A DNA stretch of 64,000 nt. Source: Hyaloraphidium curvatum (Eukaryota; Monoblepharomycota; Hyaloraphidiomycetes; Hyaloraphidiales; Hyaloraphidiaceae). The stretch is taken from assembly GCA_025558095.1 (NCBI GenBank), contig JAIVFI010000034.1:186001-250000 (forward strand), read 5' to 3'. The translations under genes were made by a program, and so were the position numbers. Of this stretch, positions 56,376 through 64,000 are shown piece by piece; within the stretch, counting starts at the first letter, position 1, and the number at the start of each line of letters is the position of its first letter. Under the pieces are notes generated by a model, which was given only the letters and a program-made list of their open reading frames with translations, did not search any database and was not told the DNA's origin.

Positions 56376-57693
56376 TTAGCCCGCGGTCGGGGGCTCGTTC
56401 TGCGGAGGCGGCGGAGGGTTGGGCAGCGGCAGCCTGCTGTCCACGTCCGTCCTCAATCCATGTCCGCCGGGGCTCCCCGGCGACGGCACAGAAAGCTGCG
56501 ACGGCGGCTCGACAGCCTCTTCGGGCTCCACGTCGGCGGCGCGCTTGGGCGAGTTCGCCACGCACATGCCGTTGGAAGCGCAGCGGGTCCCTTCTTTGCA
56601 GTACTTCTTGGAGCCCCCGCAGGGGGCATGGCACTTGCCGTCCTGCCCGCAGACGGCCGCCCCCACGCAGTACGAAGCCCCGCAGGGCGCGTGGCACTTC
56701 CCGTCGGACCCGCACACGGCACCGTTGATGCACACCGAGCCGCCGCACACGGGGTGGCAGCTCCCGCCGCGGCACGCGTACCCGTTGGGGCAGTACCTGT
56801 TCCCCGCGCCGCAGGCCCAGTGGCACGCCATGTCGGCCCCGCACACGGCGCCGTCGGCGCACCAGAAGCCCGATCCCGGGGGGCACTCCGGGTGGCACTT
56901 GTTGTCGGTGCCGCACACGAAGCCCCGCTTGCAGTAATGGTCGTTGTCGATGCATTTCGGGTAGCAGAGCCGGTTTTCGCCGCAGATCCGCCCAAAGGCG
57001 CAGTAGCTCCCGTACCCGCACTCGGGATGGCACTTGTTGTCGGTGCCGCAGACGAACCCGTCCTTGCAGTAGTGATCCGAGTCCACGCACGCGGGCCTGC
57101 ATTTGTTGTTCTCGTCGCAAACCTGCCCGTCGTCGCAGTACGTCCGCCCGTTGGGGCAGGCCCGGCGGCACCTGTTGTCGCTCCCGCAGATGTCCCTGCC
57201 GTCGGCGCAGTAGTGCACCTTGTCGGGGCACGGCTCGTGGCACCGCCCGTCGGAACCGCAGATGCCGCGGACGCAGTAGGTCTTGGAGCCTGCCGGGCAG
57301 GGCTGCACGCACGTGTCCGTGTTGACGTTGTCGTTCTCGTTGGGGCACAGCTGGTCGTGCCGGCAAGCAAAGGTCCACGCCATGCGGCAGCAGATGGTTC
57401 CGCGTTCCTGGGCGGGGACGGCGGGTCAGGGGCCGCTGCTTCCTCAGGGCCGCATGCGAACGCACGTAGCAGTTCAACCCGCACTTCACCCCGCCCCCGA
57501 CGCAGTCCCGCTCCCCGTAACCCCCCAGTTCGGACGGCGCGCCGGACTGGAGCATTAGGTACCCGAGCGAGGCGTTGGTCGGCGCGGCCGCCGGTCCCAT
57601 GTAGCCCAGCGCCAGGCCCAGCGACAGGTTCGCCACGACGGCGGCGCGCACGGCGCCGGCAAAGGAGCGCACGGCGAGCGCCGGGAGCGCCAT
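56376..57693 (-). CDS. Secreted cysteine-repeat protein
   Basis: A 419-residue protein from two exons (intron 57408-57465). The start at 57693 gives a hydrophobic N-terminus (AVRSFAGAVRAAVVANLSL) that could be a signal peptide or anchor. The body is about ten tandem units of 25-35 residues with the pattern C-x(2)-G-x(2)-C-G-x-D-x(2)-C-x(3)-C, for example YCKDGFVCGTDNKCHPEC and VCINGAVCGSDGKCHAPC. Each unit should form two or three disulfides. A proline-rich tail follows. The pattern resembles EGF- or Dickkopf-like knots, but I cannot match a named family. Two neighbouring units (around 57050 and 56920) are nearly identical, suggesting recent duplication. Likely a surface or matrix protein. 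Confidence 0.78.
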
Positions 57694-58103
57694 GGGGGGC
57701 GCCCGGCCGGTCTCGTTCCGTGTTTGTTTGGTCGTCCGCCCGTGTTTGTCCCTTCCGTGACTGACTGACTTCCCGGATGACGGGCTTTGCGGGGCCGAGT
57801 CCTGGCTTCCAGGGTGCTAAAGACAGTACTCTACGGAGTTCTGATTCGGATTCTAAGGCGTTCCATGCATGACGAATTGTCGGCATGCGTCTGATCCGAA
57901 GCTTCGAAGCAGCCCCACGGTTTCAAAGCACGGCATGCGTGGTCCATAATGTTCGATTTGAAGATTCGAATAAAGCTAGTACATGGTACACGGTGAAGCT
58001 ACATGAAATCTCGCAAGGTAGGAAACCAGACCACGTCCGCCGCATCGCCGCCGTCCAACGAGCCACCCATCGTGCGCCAATTCCCCCCCTCCCGCCGCCA
58101 CCC

Positions 58104-59399
58104 TCACGCATCCCCCCACTTGCCCCCCGCCAGCCCGAACGGCACCACCGGCTTCCTCTTGGGGCTCCCGCCCGCCCCCTTGCCGTCGACGTAGGTCCTC
58201 GGCTGCCTCCGCATCGGCGTGTCCGGGCCGTCGTCGGGGAGCTCGGGGCCGCGGGGGAGGTCGTCCTCGGGCAGGGCGATGGGGGCCAGGGAGAAGGACG
58301 GCGCGGAGGGGAGCGGGCGCGCGGGGGAGGTGGGAGCGGGGGAGGTGGTGGAGGGGAGGGCGCTGGGCGGGGTGCGGAGGAGCCGACTGCGGAGGGGCAC
58401 GAGCAGCTGCGACGGGAAGGCGTTGGTCTACGTCCTTCCTGCGGCACGTGCATGGTCGGCCCACCTCGGAAAGAACCCACCGCCTCCCGCCGCGGAGGAG
58501 GAAGAGCACCAGCGCGAGCTTGGCGAACTGGTACCACGTGGGCCCTCCGGGGCGCTTGGCCGGCGGCGCGGCGCCGACGGCGATGGGGTCGTAGGCGTAG
58601 TCGGCGCCGCGGGCGAGCGACAGCAGCGCGAGCATGGCGAGCACCGGCTTCTCGTCCGCGGGCTTGGCGGGGGCGGCGCCGAGGGCCAGGCGCAGGGCCA
58701 GGTACGCGGGCGGGGCGATGTACAGCGCGTCGAGCACCTGGCGGGGGTGGCGGGTCCAGATCTGGCGTCAAAGTGTTAGCGACAGTGGTTGATGAGGTGG
58801 CAGCAGAGCAGGGTTACCTTGTTGGCGGCGTAGGAGGCGGCCGCACCGGCCAGGGTCAGCACCGCGGCGTGGGCGTGCTTCTTGGGCACGCCGGCCTTTG
58901 CCAGCAAGTCGAACGCGGGGGCGGCGCGGACCAGCGCGGCCTCCGCGGCGGCCAGCTTCTCGAGGGCGGCTGCGCCGACGCGCGCGGCGGCGTTCCCGAG
59001 CGGGCCGTCCGAGCGCGGGGCGGCCAGCAGCGCGTGCAGCGCGGCGGCGAGCGGGAGCACCGCGGCGTCGGGCGCGGCGGGCAGCGCGGGCGGGTCGACG
59101 GCCGGCAGGGCGGGCAGCGCGGGCAGCCTCGCGGGCAGCTGCGACAGCGCGGCCTGCGCCGCCCCCTTCAGCGCCGCGGCGTCCCTCGGCAGCTTCTCGG
59201 CCACCTGCTGCACCGCGGCGCGCGCGCGGACCCCCGCGGCGGACAGCACCCGCGCGACCGCCGCGGCAGGCGACTCCTGCGCGGAGGCCTGCCCGGCGCC
59301 CTCCCCCGCGGCGCCCTCATCCCTCCTCTCGGCCTCGGCCTCCGCCACGCCGTCCGTCGGCGCGTCGACAAACGCCTCGGGCAGCTCCCCCGTGCTCAT
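58104..59399 (-). CDS. Ala-rich membrane-associated protein, unknown
   Basis: A 393-residue protein in three exons (introns 58762-58817 and 58407-58464), all phase 0. The first 190 residues are strongly alanine-rich and amphipathic-helical (AAVARVLSAAGVRARAAVQQ), ending in HAAVLTLAGAAASYAANK. The middle exon is hydrophobic (VLDALYIAPPAYLALRLALG, PVLAMLALLSLARGADYAY, KLALVLFLLRGGRRWVL). The last exon is Pro/Ser-rich and probably disordered. There is no recognised family. The helical N-terminus recalls apolipoprotein-like or perilipin-like lipid-surface proteins, but that is only an impression. Confidence 0.6.
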
Positions 59400-59786
59400 T
59401 TCTCGGAGGATGCGGGGCCCGGAGGTCGAGGTCCCGCGCAAACTGTGCGCAAAGGGTCACGCGACCGGTCGGCCCCGGCCTAAAGCGGGCTCGCCGTGCG
59501 CCGCGCGATAAGTGCGCTCGTCTGAGCGCTGGACGGGCGCGGAAAGAGGAGCCGCAGGAAACGGCGAAGGGGAGGAAGCGGAGCCTGAATTCGGGGCCGA
59601 GTAGAAGTTTGGACATGTGAAAATGCAACCTCGAATCTCTTTCCTCGCACACGTCCAGCGGGGCCTGTCCACCGCCCAGACATGTAAAAAAGACACCTCT
59701 CGGCATCCAATCTGCCATCCTCTGCCCCGATCGGCCGACGATCCGCCCCGACCGACCCTCCCGCAACCCGCACGCCCCTCCGCGCC
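59400..59786. other. Intergenic region, no gene seen
   Basis: About 387 bases between two minus-strand genes. It should hold the promoter of the Ala-rich gene and the 3' end of seven-span member B. No supported feature found. Confidence 0.5.
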
Positions 59787-61279
59787 TCACCTGCTCGGGC
59801 AGATGGTCCCCATGGCGACAAACACCCCCAGCCCCCGCAGTATGCTCCACAGCCCCACGACCAGCGTCAACGCCGTGGCCGCCAGCGTCCTGATGACCCC
59901 GTAGTCCACCACGAACCCCAGCAGCCTCGCGCGGTACCTGTCCAGGTCGGCAAAGGTGGCCAGAAGCGCCGCGCGGGCATCGGCCGCGCCGAGGAGCTGC
60001 CGCGACGCTGCGGGGGGGAGCGAGGCGCGGTCGCGGAGGGTGCGGAGCTCCCGCACCGCGTCGAGGTACAGGTCGCGCAGCTCGGCGACGTTGCGGTTCT
60101 CGGCCGCCGTGGCGACGAGGTCGAACAGGCTGGTCATAGCCACGTAGCCGACGTAGACGAGGTAGAAGGAAGGGACGCACGAGCCCGCGCCGGCGTTGGC
60201 GGCGGCAAAGGCGGCGTAAGCGCCCACGGAAAGGTACAAATGCGTGGTGGCCGAGAACTGCCGGATGCCCCGGGCCCAGGCGGCGGTAAGGAGGTGGTGC
60301 AGCTCCTCGAAGGGCTCGGGACGGCCCGGTCCGGACGGTCGGGGAAGCAGCGCCGGGTCGTCGGCCTCGAGCGCGGCCCCGAAGCCCGAGAGCATCGCGG
60401 CGAGGGCGAGCTTCGCCGCCCGGAAACGCACCCGCTGGGTGACTTCCAGGAGCGGCACGTTGGTCGAAAAGCGCAGCGAATAGTTGAGCGAAACAGGGCG
60501 ACGCCCGCGATCCACTGCGCCAGCAGGAAGGCGCTCCAGGCGCTCGACCAGGCCCCCGGGGCGGTCGCGGCGCTCCAGACCACGCAGAGCATGAGGAACA
60601 GGTACATCGCGAGCTTGGCGGACAGCTCGGCGATGCGGAGTGCGGAAGAGCGCCATCGGCAGGGTCCGGCGCAGGTCCGTGCAGGGCACGGGCAGCGGTC
60701 GTCCCCTTCCCGGTGCCGCAGCAGCGGCGCGGCGCCGTTTTCGGCGGCCGACGCGTCCAGCAGCTGCTCCCAGCGAGCGAGGCCGGCGGCCCCGTGCGCC
60801 GAGTAGTCCTTGGCTGCCGCCGGAGACGCCTCCTTCCGTCCCGTTTGCGTGCCCGTCCGGAACGTGGCCCGGTACTTGGCAAACAGCTGGATCAGGACGA
60901 CCGACACGAACGTGCAGACCAGCTGGCCGACGGTGCCCACGACGAGCTGGGCCGTCCCGTACACCGACGCGCCCAAGACGATCGGCAGCGGCATGATGGC
61001 GCAGACGGAGAGGAAGAGCGCCGTGGCGCGGAGCAGCGCGCGGCTGTTGAACCCGTCGAGCGTGAGCTGCAGCCACGTCACCGCCCGCAGCCCGGGCGCG
61101 TTCTCGAGCGCGGCGAGGAAGGGGGCGCGGGACAGAGGCGACGACTCGCGGAGGGAACGCGCGCGGTCCGCCGGCACGGGCAGGCCGCACAGCGGCGCGG
61201 CCAGCGACGGCGGCTGCGGGAACATGGCGAGGAGCTCCTGCGGCGAGAACATCGCGTCGGGCTTTTCGGAGTCTTCCAT
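59787..61279 (-). CDS. Seven-span membrane protein, candidate GRL-like receptor (member B, apparent frameshift)
   Basis: A family member of about 497 residues, related to those at 34424 and 61367. The start ATG at 61279 gives MEDSEKPDAMFSPQELLAMF, matching the family EEW-L-LP region. The loop between spans 2 and 3 carries C196-P-C198-P-A-R-T-C203. Spans 1-4 read in one frame (SVCAIMPLPIVLGASVYG, LVCTFVSVVLIQLF, AMYLFLMLCVVW, FLLAQWIAGVALF). The conserved continuation (SLRFSTNVPLLEV, EPFEELHHLL, GSCVPSFYLVYVG, LLGFVVDYGVIRTLAATALT, TICPSR) is in another frame. The switch falls at about 60485-60500, where family alignment leaves no room for an intron. It is a real frameshift (pseudogene), an assembly error, or an unusual splice. 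Confidence 0.65.
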
Positions 61280-61366
61280 CGCGCGTGGGTGCCCGCGGGA
61301 GACAGTGGAATATTCCTGCGACGATTCTCCGCCCTGCAGCTGTCGCCACACCAACTCTCGACGGCA
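61280..61366. promoter_or_regulatory. 87-bp bidirectional promoter of two paralogues
   Basis: Start codons of seven-span members B (minus) and C (plus) are 87 bases apart, so one short element must drive both. An inverted duplication probably created the pair. No TATA box is apparent. Confidence 0.5.
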
Positions 61367-62890
61367 ATGCGCGGAGGAGGGACAGAGGGCAGCGCTGCCG
61401 ACATCCTGGGTGCCGAGGAATGGCTCGCCCTCCTTCCGTCGGCGACATTCCCCGGGAAGGGGGTCTCAACTTCGGAGCCGCACGAGTTCATGGAGAGCGA
61501 CCCCGCGGCGGACGCCCGCAGCGAAATGCCGCTGACGAGGGCAGACTACGACGCGGCCTTCGCGGCTTCGTTGCCGCATCGTGCGACTCTCCTTCTGCAA
61601 CGCCGGTTGCCGCACACCAACGCGCATCTCTGGCCTCGCATGGCATACTACACCGTGCCCCACCTCGTGCTCGCGTTCGCCTCGATCGGGGACATGCTCT
61701 CCTCCGGGATGTTTGACGAGCGAGGGGTCGGCGTCGGCCTCGCCGCCCTCGCCATCGCCCACCTATTCCACGCCTTCCTGCTGCCGCCGATGGTCCAGGC
61801 GGCGCTGGCGGTGCAAGCGGACCTCGATCGCCATCCCTTCGCGCCCTACGTGCGGTGGACCAGACTGGCCAGGCTGGCCCAGGGCCGACCGGCCCCGACC
61901 GAGCTCGGCGCCGCGGAACTCGCGGGGATCGCGGACGGCTCCGGCGGCGTTTCCCTAATGGCACACGATGCCGACGATCCCCTCTGTCCCTGCCCCGCGC
62001 CGAGCTGCGGCGGGTCGGCGGTGGGCACGTCTGCGGTGTACCAGTCCGTCCTCTTCGTCTACGGAATTCTTCCGGGCCTGGTCAGCTGGACCGTCCTTGC
62101 CCAATGGACCTTTCTGGTGACACTGGCATCGGAAACCTGGACATCGTGGAAAGCGTTCTTCGCGGTCTGGACCATCCTCGCCAACCTCGCCGTATGGGTG
62201 TCGTTCGAAGTGTCGTCCACGGACGTCGCCCTCATCCGCCTCGAAAGCAAGCTCAAGCACCGAGCGCTCAAGGACGCCCTCGCGGCCTTTGTTGACCGCT
62301 GCTGCAATGCTACCCTTGCCGAGTCGGCGGACAACGAGGCCGCCGCCCCCATTTGCTGGCCCTCCCCCGAACCGTACATCACCCTCCACCTCGCCTTCGC
62401 CCCCTCGTGGCGGGCAAACAAAGGCATCACCGAAGCCGTCACCAGCCTGTTCCTCGGCCTCTTCCTCGGCATGGCCGTCCTCTCCCTCGTCCTGCTCATC
62501 GGCTCGGGCTGCATCCCGGCCTACATCCTCGCCGCCGCGGCCATCTACCTCGTCTCCCTCGTGCGCCACCTCGCTGACGCCGTCGCCGCCAACTCGGGCG
62601 TGTCTGCCGTCGCCAATCTGTACCGCCGTGCGCGGACCTCCCTCGCCGCGCTGCAGACCGCACATCCGTCCCACGCGGAGCTCCCCCGCCTGCTGGCGCA
62701 CGAGAAGCTGCTGGCGCGATACGAGGCCGCGGTGCAGGAGGACCTGGCGCGGGTGTTTGGGCTCGTCGTGGACTTCGGGCTGCTGAGGGGGCTCCTGGTG
62801 ACGGGGCTGACGGTGGGCGTGGGGCTGTTTGGGATCCTGCGGGGGGCCGGGGCCAGGGCGACGGTGCAGACAGTGTGCCCCGTCTATTGA
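61367..62890 (+). CDS. Seven-span membrane protein, candidate GRL-like receptor (member C)
   Basis: A 507-residue intronless protein and the best-preserved family member. Predicted spans lie at residues 92-112, 121-142, 222-247, 262-280, 360-380, 384-402 and 465-490. The long N-terminus begins with an acidic GAEEWLALLPS motif and no signal peptide, implying a cytoplasmic N-terminus. C207-P-C209-P-A-P-S-C214 lies between spans 2 and 3. The fourth loop is long and helical and contains EPYITLHLAFAPSWR. Span 6 follows GSGCIPAYIL. Span 7 is preceded by VFGLVVDFGLLRGLL, comparable to the GF-x-x-D/T-R-x-x-L pattern before the last helix of DUF3537/GRL proteins. It ends TVCPVY. Function unknown; a ligand-gated channel or receptor is a hypothesis only. 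Confidence 0.72.
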   Translation: MRGGGTEGSAADILGAEEWLALLPSATFPGKGVSTSEPHEFMESDPAADARSEMPLTRADYDAAFAASLPHRATLLLQRRLPHTNAHLWPRMAYYTVPHLVLAFASIGDMLSSGMFDERGVGVGLAALAIAHLFHAFLLPPMVQAALAVQADLDRHPFAPYVRWTRLARLAQGRPAPTELGAAELAGIADGSGGVSLMAHDADDPLCPCPAPSCGGSAVGTSAVYQSVLFVYGILPGLVSWTVLAQWTFLVTLASETWTSWKAFFAVWTILANLAVWVSFEVSSTDVALIRLESKLKHRALKDALAAFVDRCCNATLAESADNEAAAPICWPSPEPYITLHLAFAPSWRANKGITEAVTSLFLGLFLGMAVLSLVLLIGSGCIPAYILAAAAIYLVSLVRHLADAVAANSGVSAVANLYRRARTSLAALQTAHPSHAELPRLLAHEKLLARYEAAVQEDLARVFGLVVDFGLLRGLLVTGLTVGVGLFGILRGAGARATVQTVCPVY

Positions 62891-63383
62891 GGTGGCGTTG
62901 TAATGATTGGAATGAAGTCTGTCTGCTACTTCTGGTCTTTCGATCTGGCAGCAACAGGTCGGATACGCGCGTTATGGTTTCGAGACGGGCCCAGTCTCGT
63001 TGGTATTGCCACCTTGGGGAAGGAAACACCAATCGGCAAAACGGGGAACCGTTCCCTGGCCACGAGGGCGCAAGCAGTCCGAGCGGGGCTCCCCGGCCGT
63101 GCCGCGCCGGCCGGCCAGGTCCAAACAAGGCGCACCAGTCCCCGAAGAAACCGTCCGCCGGCGGACGCCGCACGTCCGCCGGTGCGCTGCCCGCTTGTGG
63201 CTCCGAGTCCCGTGTGCGGCGCCGCGGGTATCCAAGATCAGGTCTGTACAGGTCGCCTTCGCCGTTCGGGGCGAAGGGAAGGTCACGGCGCGCTGCCAGC
63301 CAGGCAGTCAGGCCCGCACGCCCCGTACCCTCGACACGCCGGATCCCGACGCGTCCATCGCATCGTCTCGCCCCCGGATCACC
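62891..63383. other. Intergenic region, no gene seen
   Basis: About 493 bases between convergent genes (seven-span member C and the last minus-strand gene). Nothing recognisable beyond expected 3' ends. Confidence 0.5.
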
Positions 63384-63962
63384 CTACCCATCGTACGTCT
63401 CCATCTCCGCCCCTCCCTCCGCGTATGCCCCCCCCTCCTCGGCCTCCTTGCCCAGCTCGAGCATCAAGGAAGCGCACACGTCCCCGTCGTCGTCCAGCGG
63501 CTCCCCGCTGCCCACCCTCCGCAGCGTCTGCACCTGGAACCTCAAATACGCGTCCAATTCGGCCTCCTCCTTGACGGCGGCCTGCATCGCGTCGGGGTCG
63601 GCCTGCTGCAGCGCCGACGCCGACGCCGCGCGGGCGAGGGAGAGCCGGGCGGCGGTGCGTTCGAGAGCCCTGCGCAGGGCGGCGGCGATCCACGCGCGGG
63701 AACCGTCGGGGGGTGCTTCCAAGGGCGGCGGCGGCGTCGGGTCGTGCGCGGTGCTGGGCGGCGACACGGGCGCCGAAGCCGGACGCGGGAGGAACCCCGG
63801 GAAAAAGTCCGCCGAGGGCGTGCGCGGCGGGTCCGAGCCGGATGGGGAGGGCAGCGGCGGCATGTTGGGGCGCACCGGGCGCGGGGACGCGCCGGGGAGG
63901 AGCTCGGGGGTGTTGCGGCGCTGGGAGGGCCCGCGGCGCATGGGGCCAGGGTTGGAGGCCAT
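63384..63962 (-). CDS. Hypothetical protein with disordered N-terminus and helical C-terminus
   Basis: A 192-residue intronless open frame. The N-terminal half is Pro/Ser/Arg-rich (SPRPVRPNMPPLPSPSGS) and probably disordered. The C-terminal half is a regular amphipathic helix (AWIAAALRRALERTAARLSL, then AVKEEAELDAYLRFQVQTLR) with an acidic tail, suitable for a coiled coil. No family recognised. The coherent composition of the second half supports it being coding, but there is no independent evidence. Confidence 0.5.
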   Translation of the reverse strand: MASNPGPMRRGPSQRRNTPELLPGASPRPVRPNMPPLPSPSGSDPPRTPSADFFPGFLPRPASAPVSPPSTAHDPTPPPPLEAPPDGSRAWIAAALRRALERTAARLSLARAASASALQQADPDAMQAAVKEEAELDAYLRFQVQTLRRVGSGEPLDDDGDVCASLMLELGKEAEEGGAYAEGGAEMETYDG

Positions 63963-64000
63963 CCCGCGGTCTTTGGGAGGTGTCTGCCAGCTTGGAATTG

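Noticed and set aside
59168-59371. Small Arg-rich open frame on the minus strand within the Ala-rich gene
   Set aside because: Out-of-frame shadow of the Ala-rich coding exon, with the Arg/Pro composition that GC-rich alanine codons give in another frame.
1-64000. A bacterial origin, suggested by GC content, the SdrD-like repeats, GT4 and beta-lactamase-like genes
   Set aside because: Dozens of consistent GT-AG introns, an F-box protein, a KHDC4-like protein, an ABCA transporter and absence of operon structure show it is eukaryotic.

Overview
This is a nuclear-type eukaryotic window: GC-rich, gene-dense, and full of very short introns (mostly 43-93 bp, GT..AG). At least twenty of the introns I could place begin GTGGGT, and many others begin GTGAGT or GTGCGT. 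CTGAC/CTCAC-like branch sites lie close to many acceptors. I see no operons, Shine-Dalgarno sites, rRNA, tRNA or CRISPR. The gene set (F-box protein, KHDC4-like KH protein, full-length ABCA-type transporter, type II membrane dipeptidyl aminopeptidase, MYND protein, GT92 and GT4 glycosyltransferases) fits a free-living unicellular eukaryote. A zoosporic or other early-diverging fungus is my best guess; a GC-rich alga or protist is not excluded.

Layout. 0.9-28 kb is dominated by secreted or surface proteins: an SdrD/Cna B-type repeat protein (0.9-4.4), a type I membrane protein (6.9-8.9), a giant Ser/Thr-rich protein with P-domain-like modules on the minus strand (16.3-24.8) and a nine-exon secreted protein (25.2-28.2). 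Between them lie an alpha/beta hydrolase (4.5-6.2), an FAD-linked oxidase (9.7-11.4), a GT92 and a GT4 glycosyltransferase, and an SDR. 28-37 kb has an ABCA transporter, a Sel1-repeat protein, a multi-pass membrane protein and a MYND protein. 38-50 kb holds a small membrane protein, a dipeptidyl aminopeptidase, a second SDR, a serine beta-lactamase-like hydrolase, an F-box protein, an enoyl-CoA hydratase/isomerase and a KHDC4-like RNA-binding protein. 50-64 kb holds a lipase fused to about eleven membrane spans, a small membrane protein, a GFA/CENP-V-type protein, a Cys-repeat secreted protein, two unknown proteins and a head-to-head pair of the same multi-pass family.

Most notable is that multi-pass family: three near-full-length members (34.4-36.0, 59.8-61.3, 61.4-62.9 kb) and one C-terminal remnant (9.0-9.6 kb). 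Each full member has seven predicted membrane spans with the last at the extreme C-terminus. Each also has a C-x-C-P-x-x-x-C motif between spans 2 and 3, and all four loci end C-P-x-x. Architecture and the last-helix motif resemble gustatory-receptor-like (GRL/DUF3537) proteins, the wider family around insect chemoreceptors. That assignment is inference.

Genes are often paired head-to-head with very little between start codons (49, 87 and 111 bp), implying shared promoters. Splice junctions were placed by hand from reading-frame continuity and consensus. Those said to be unresolved should be treated as approximate.
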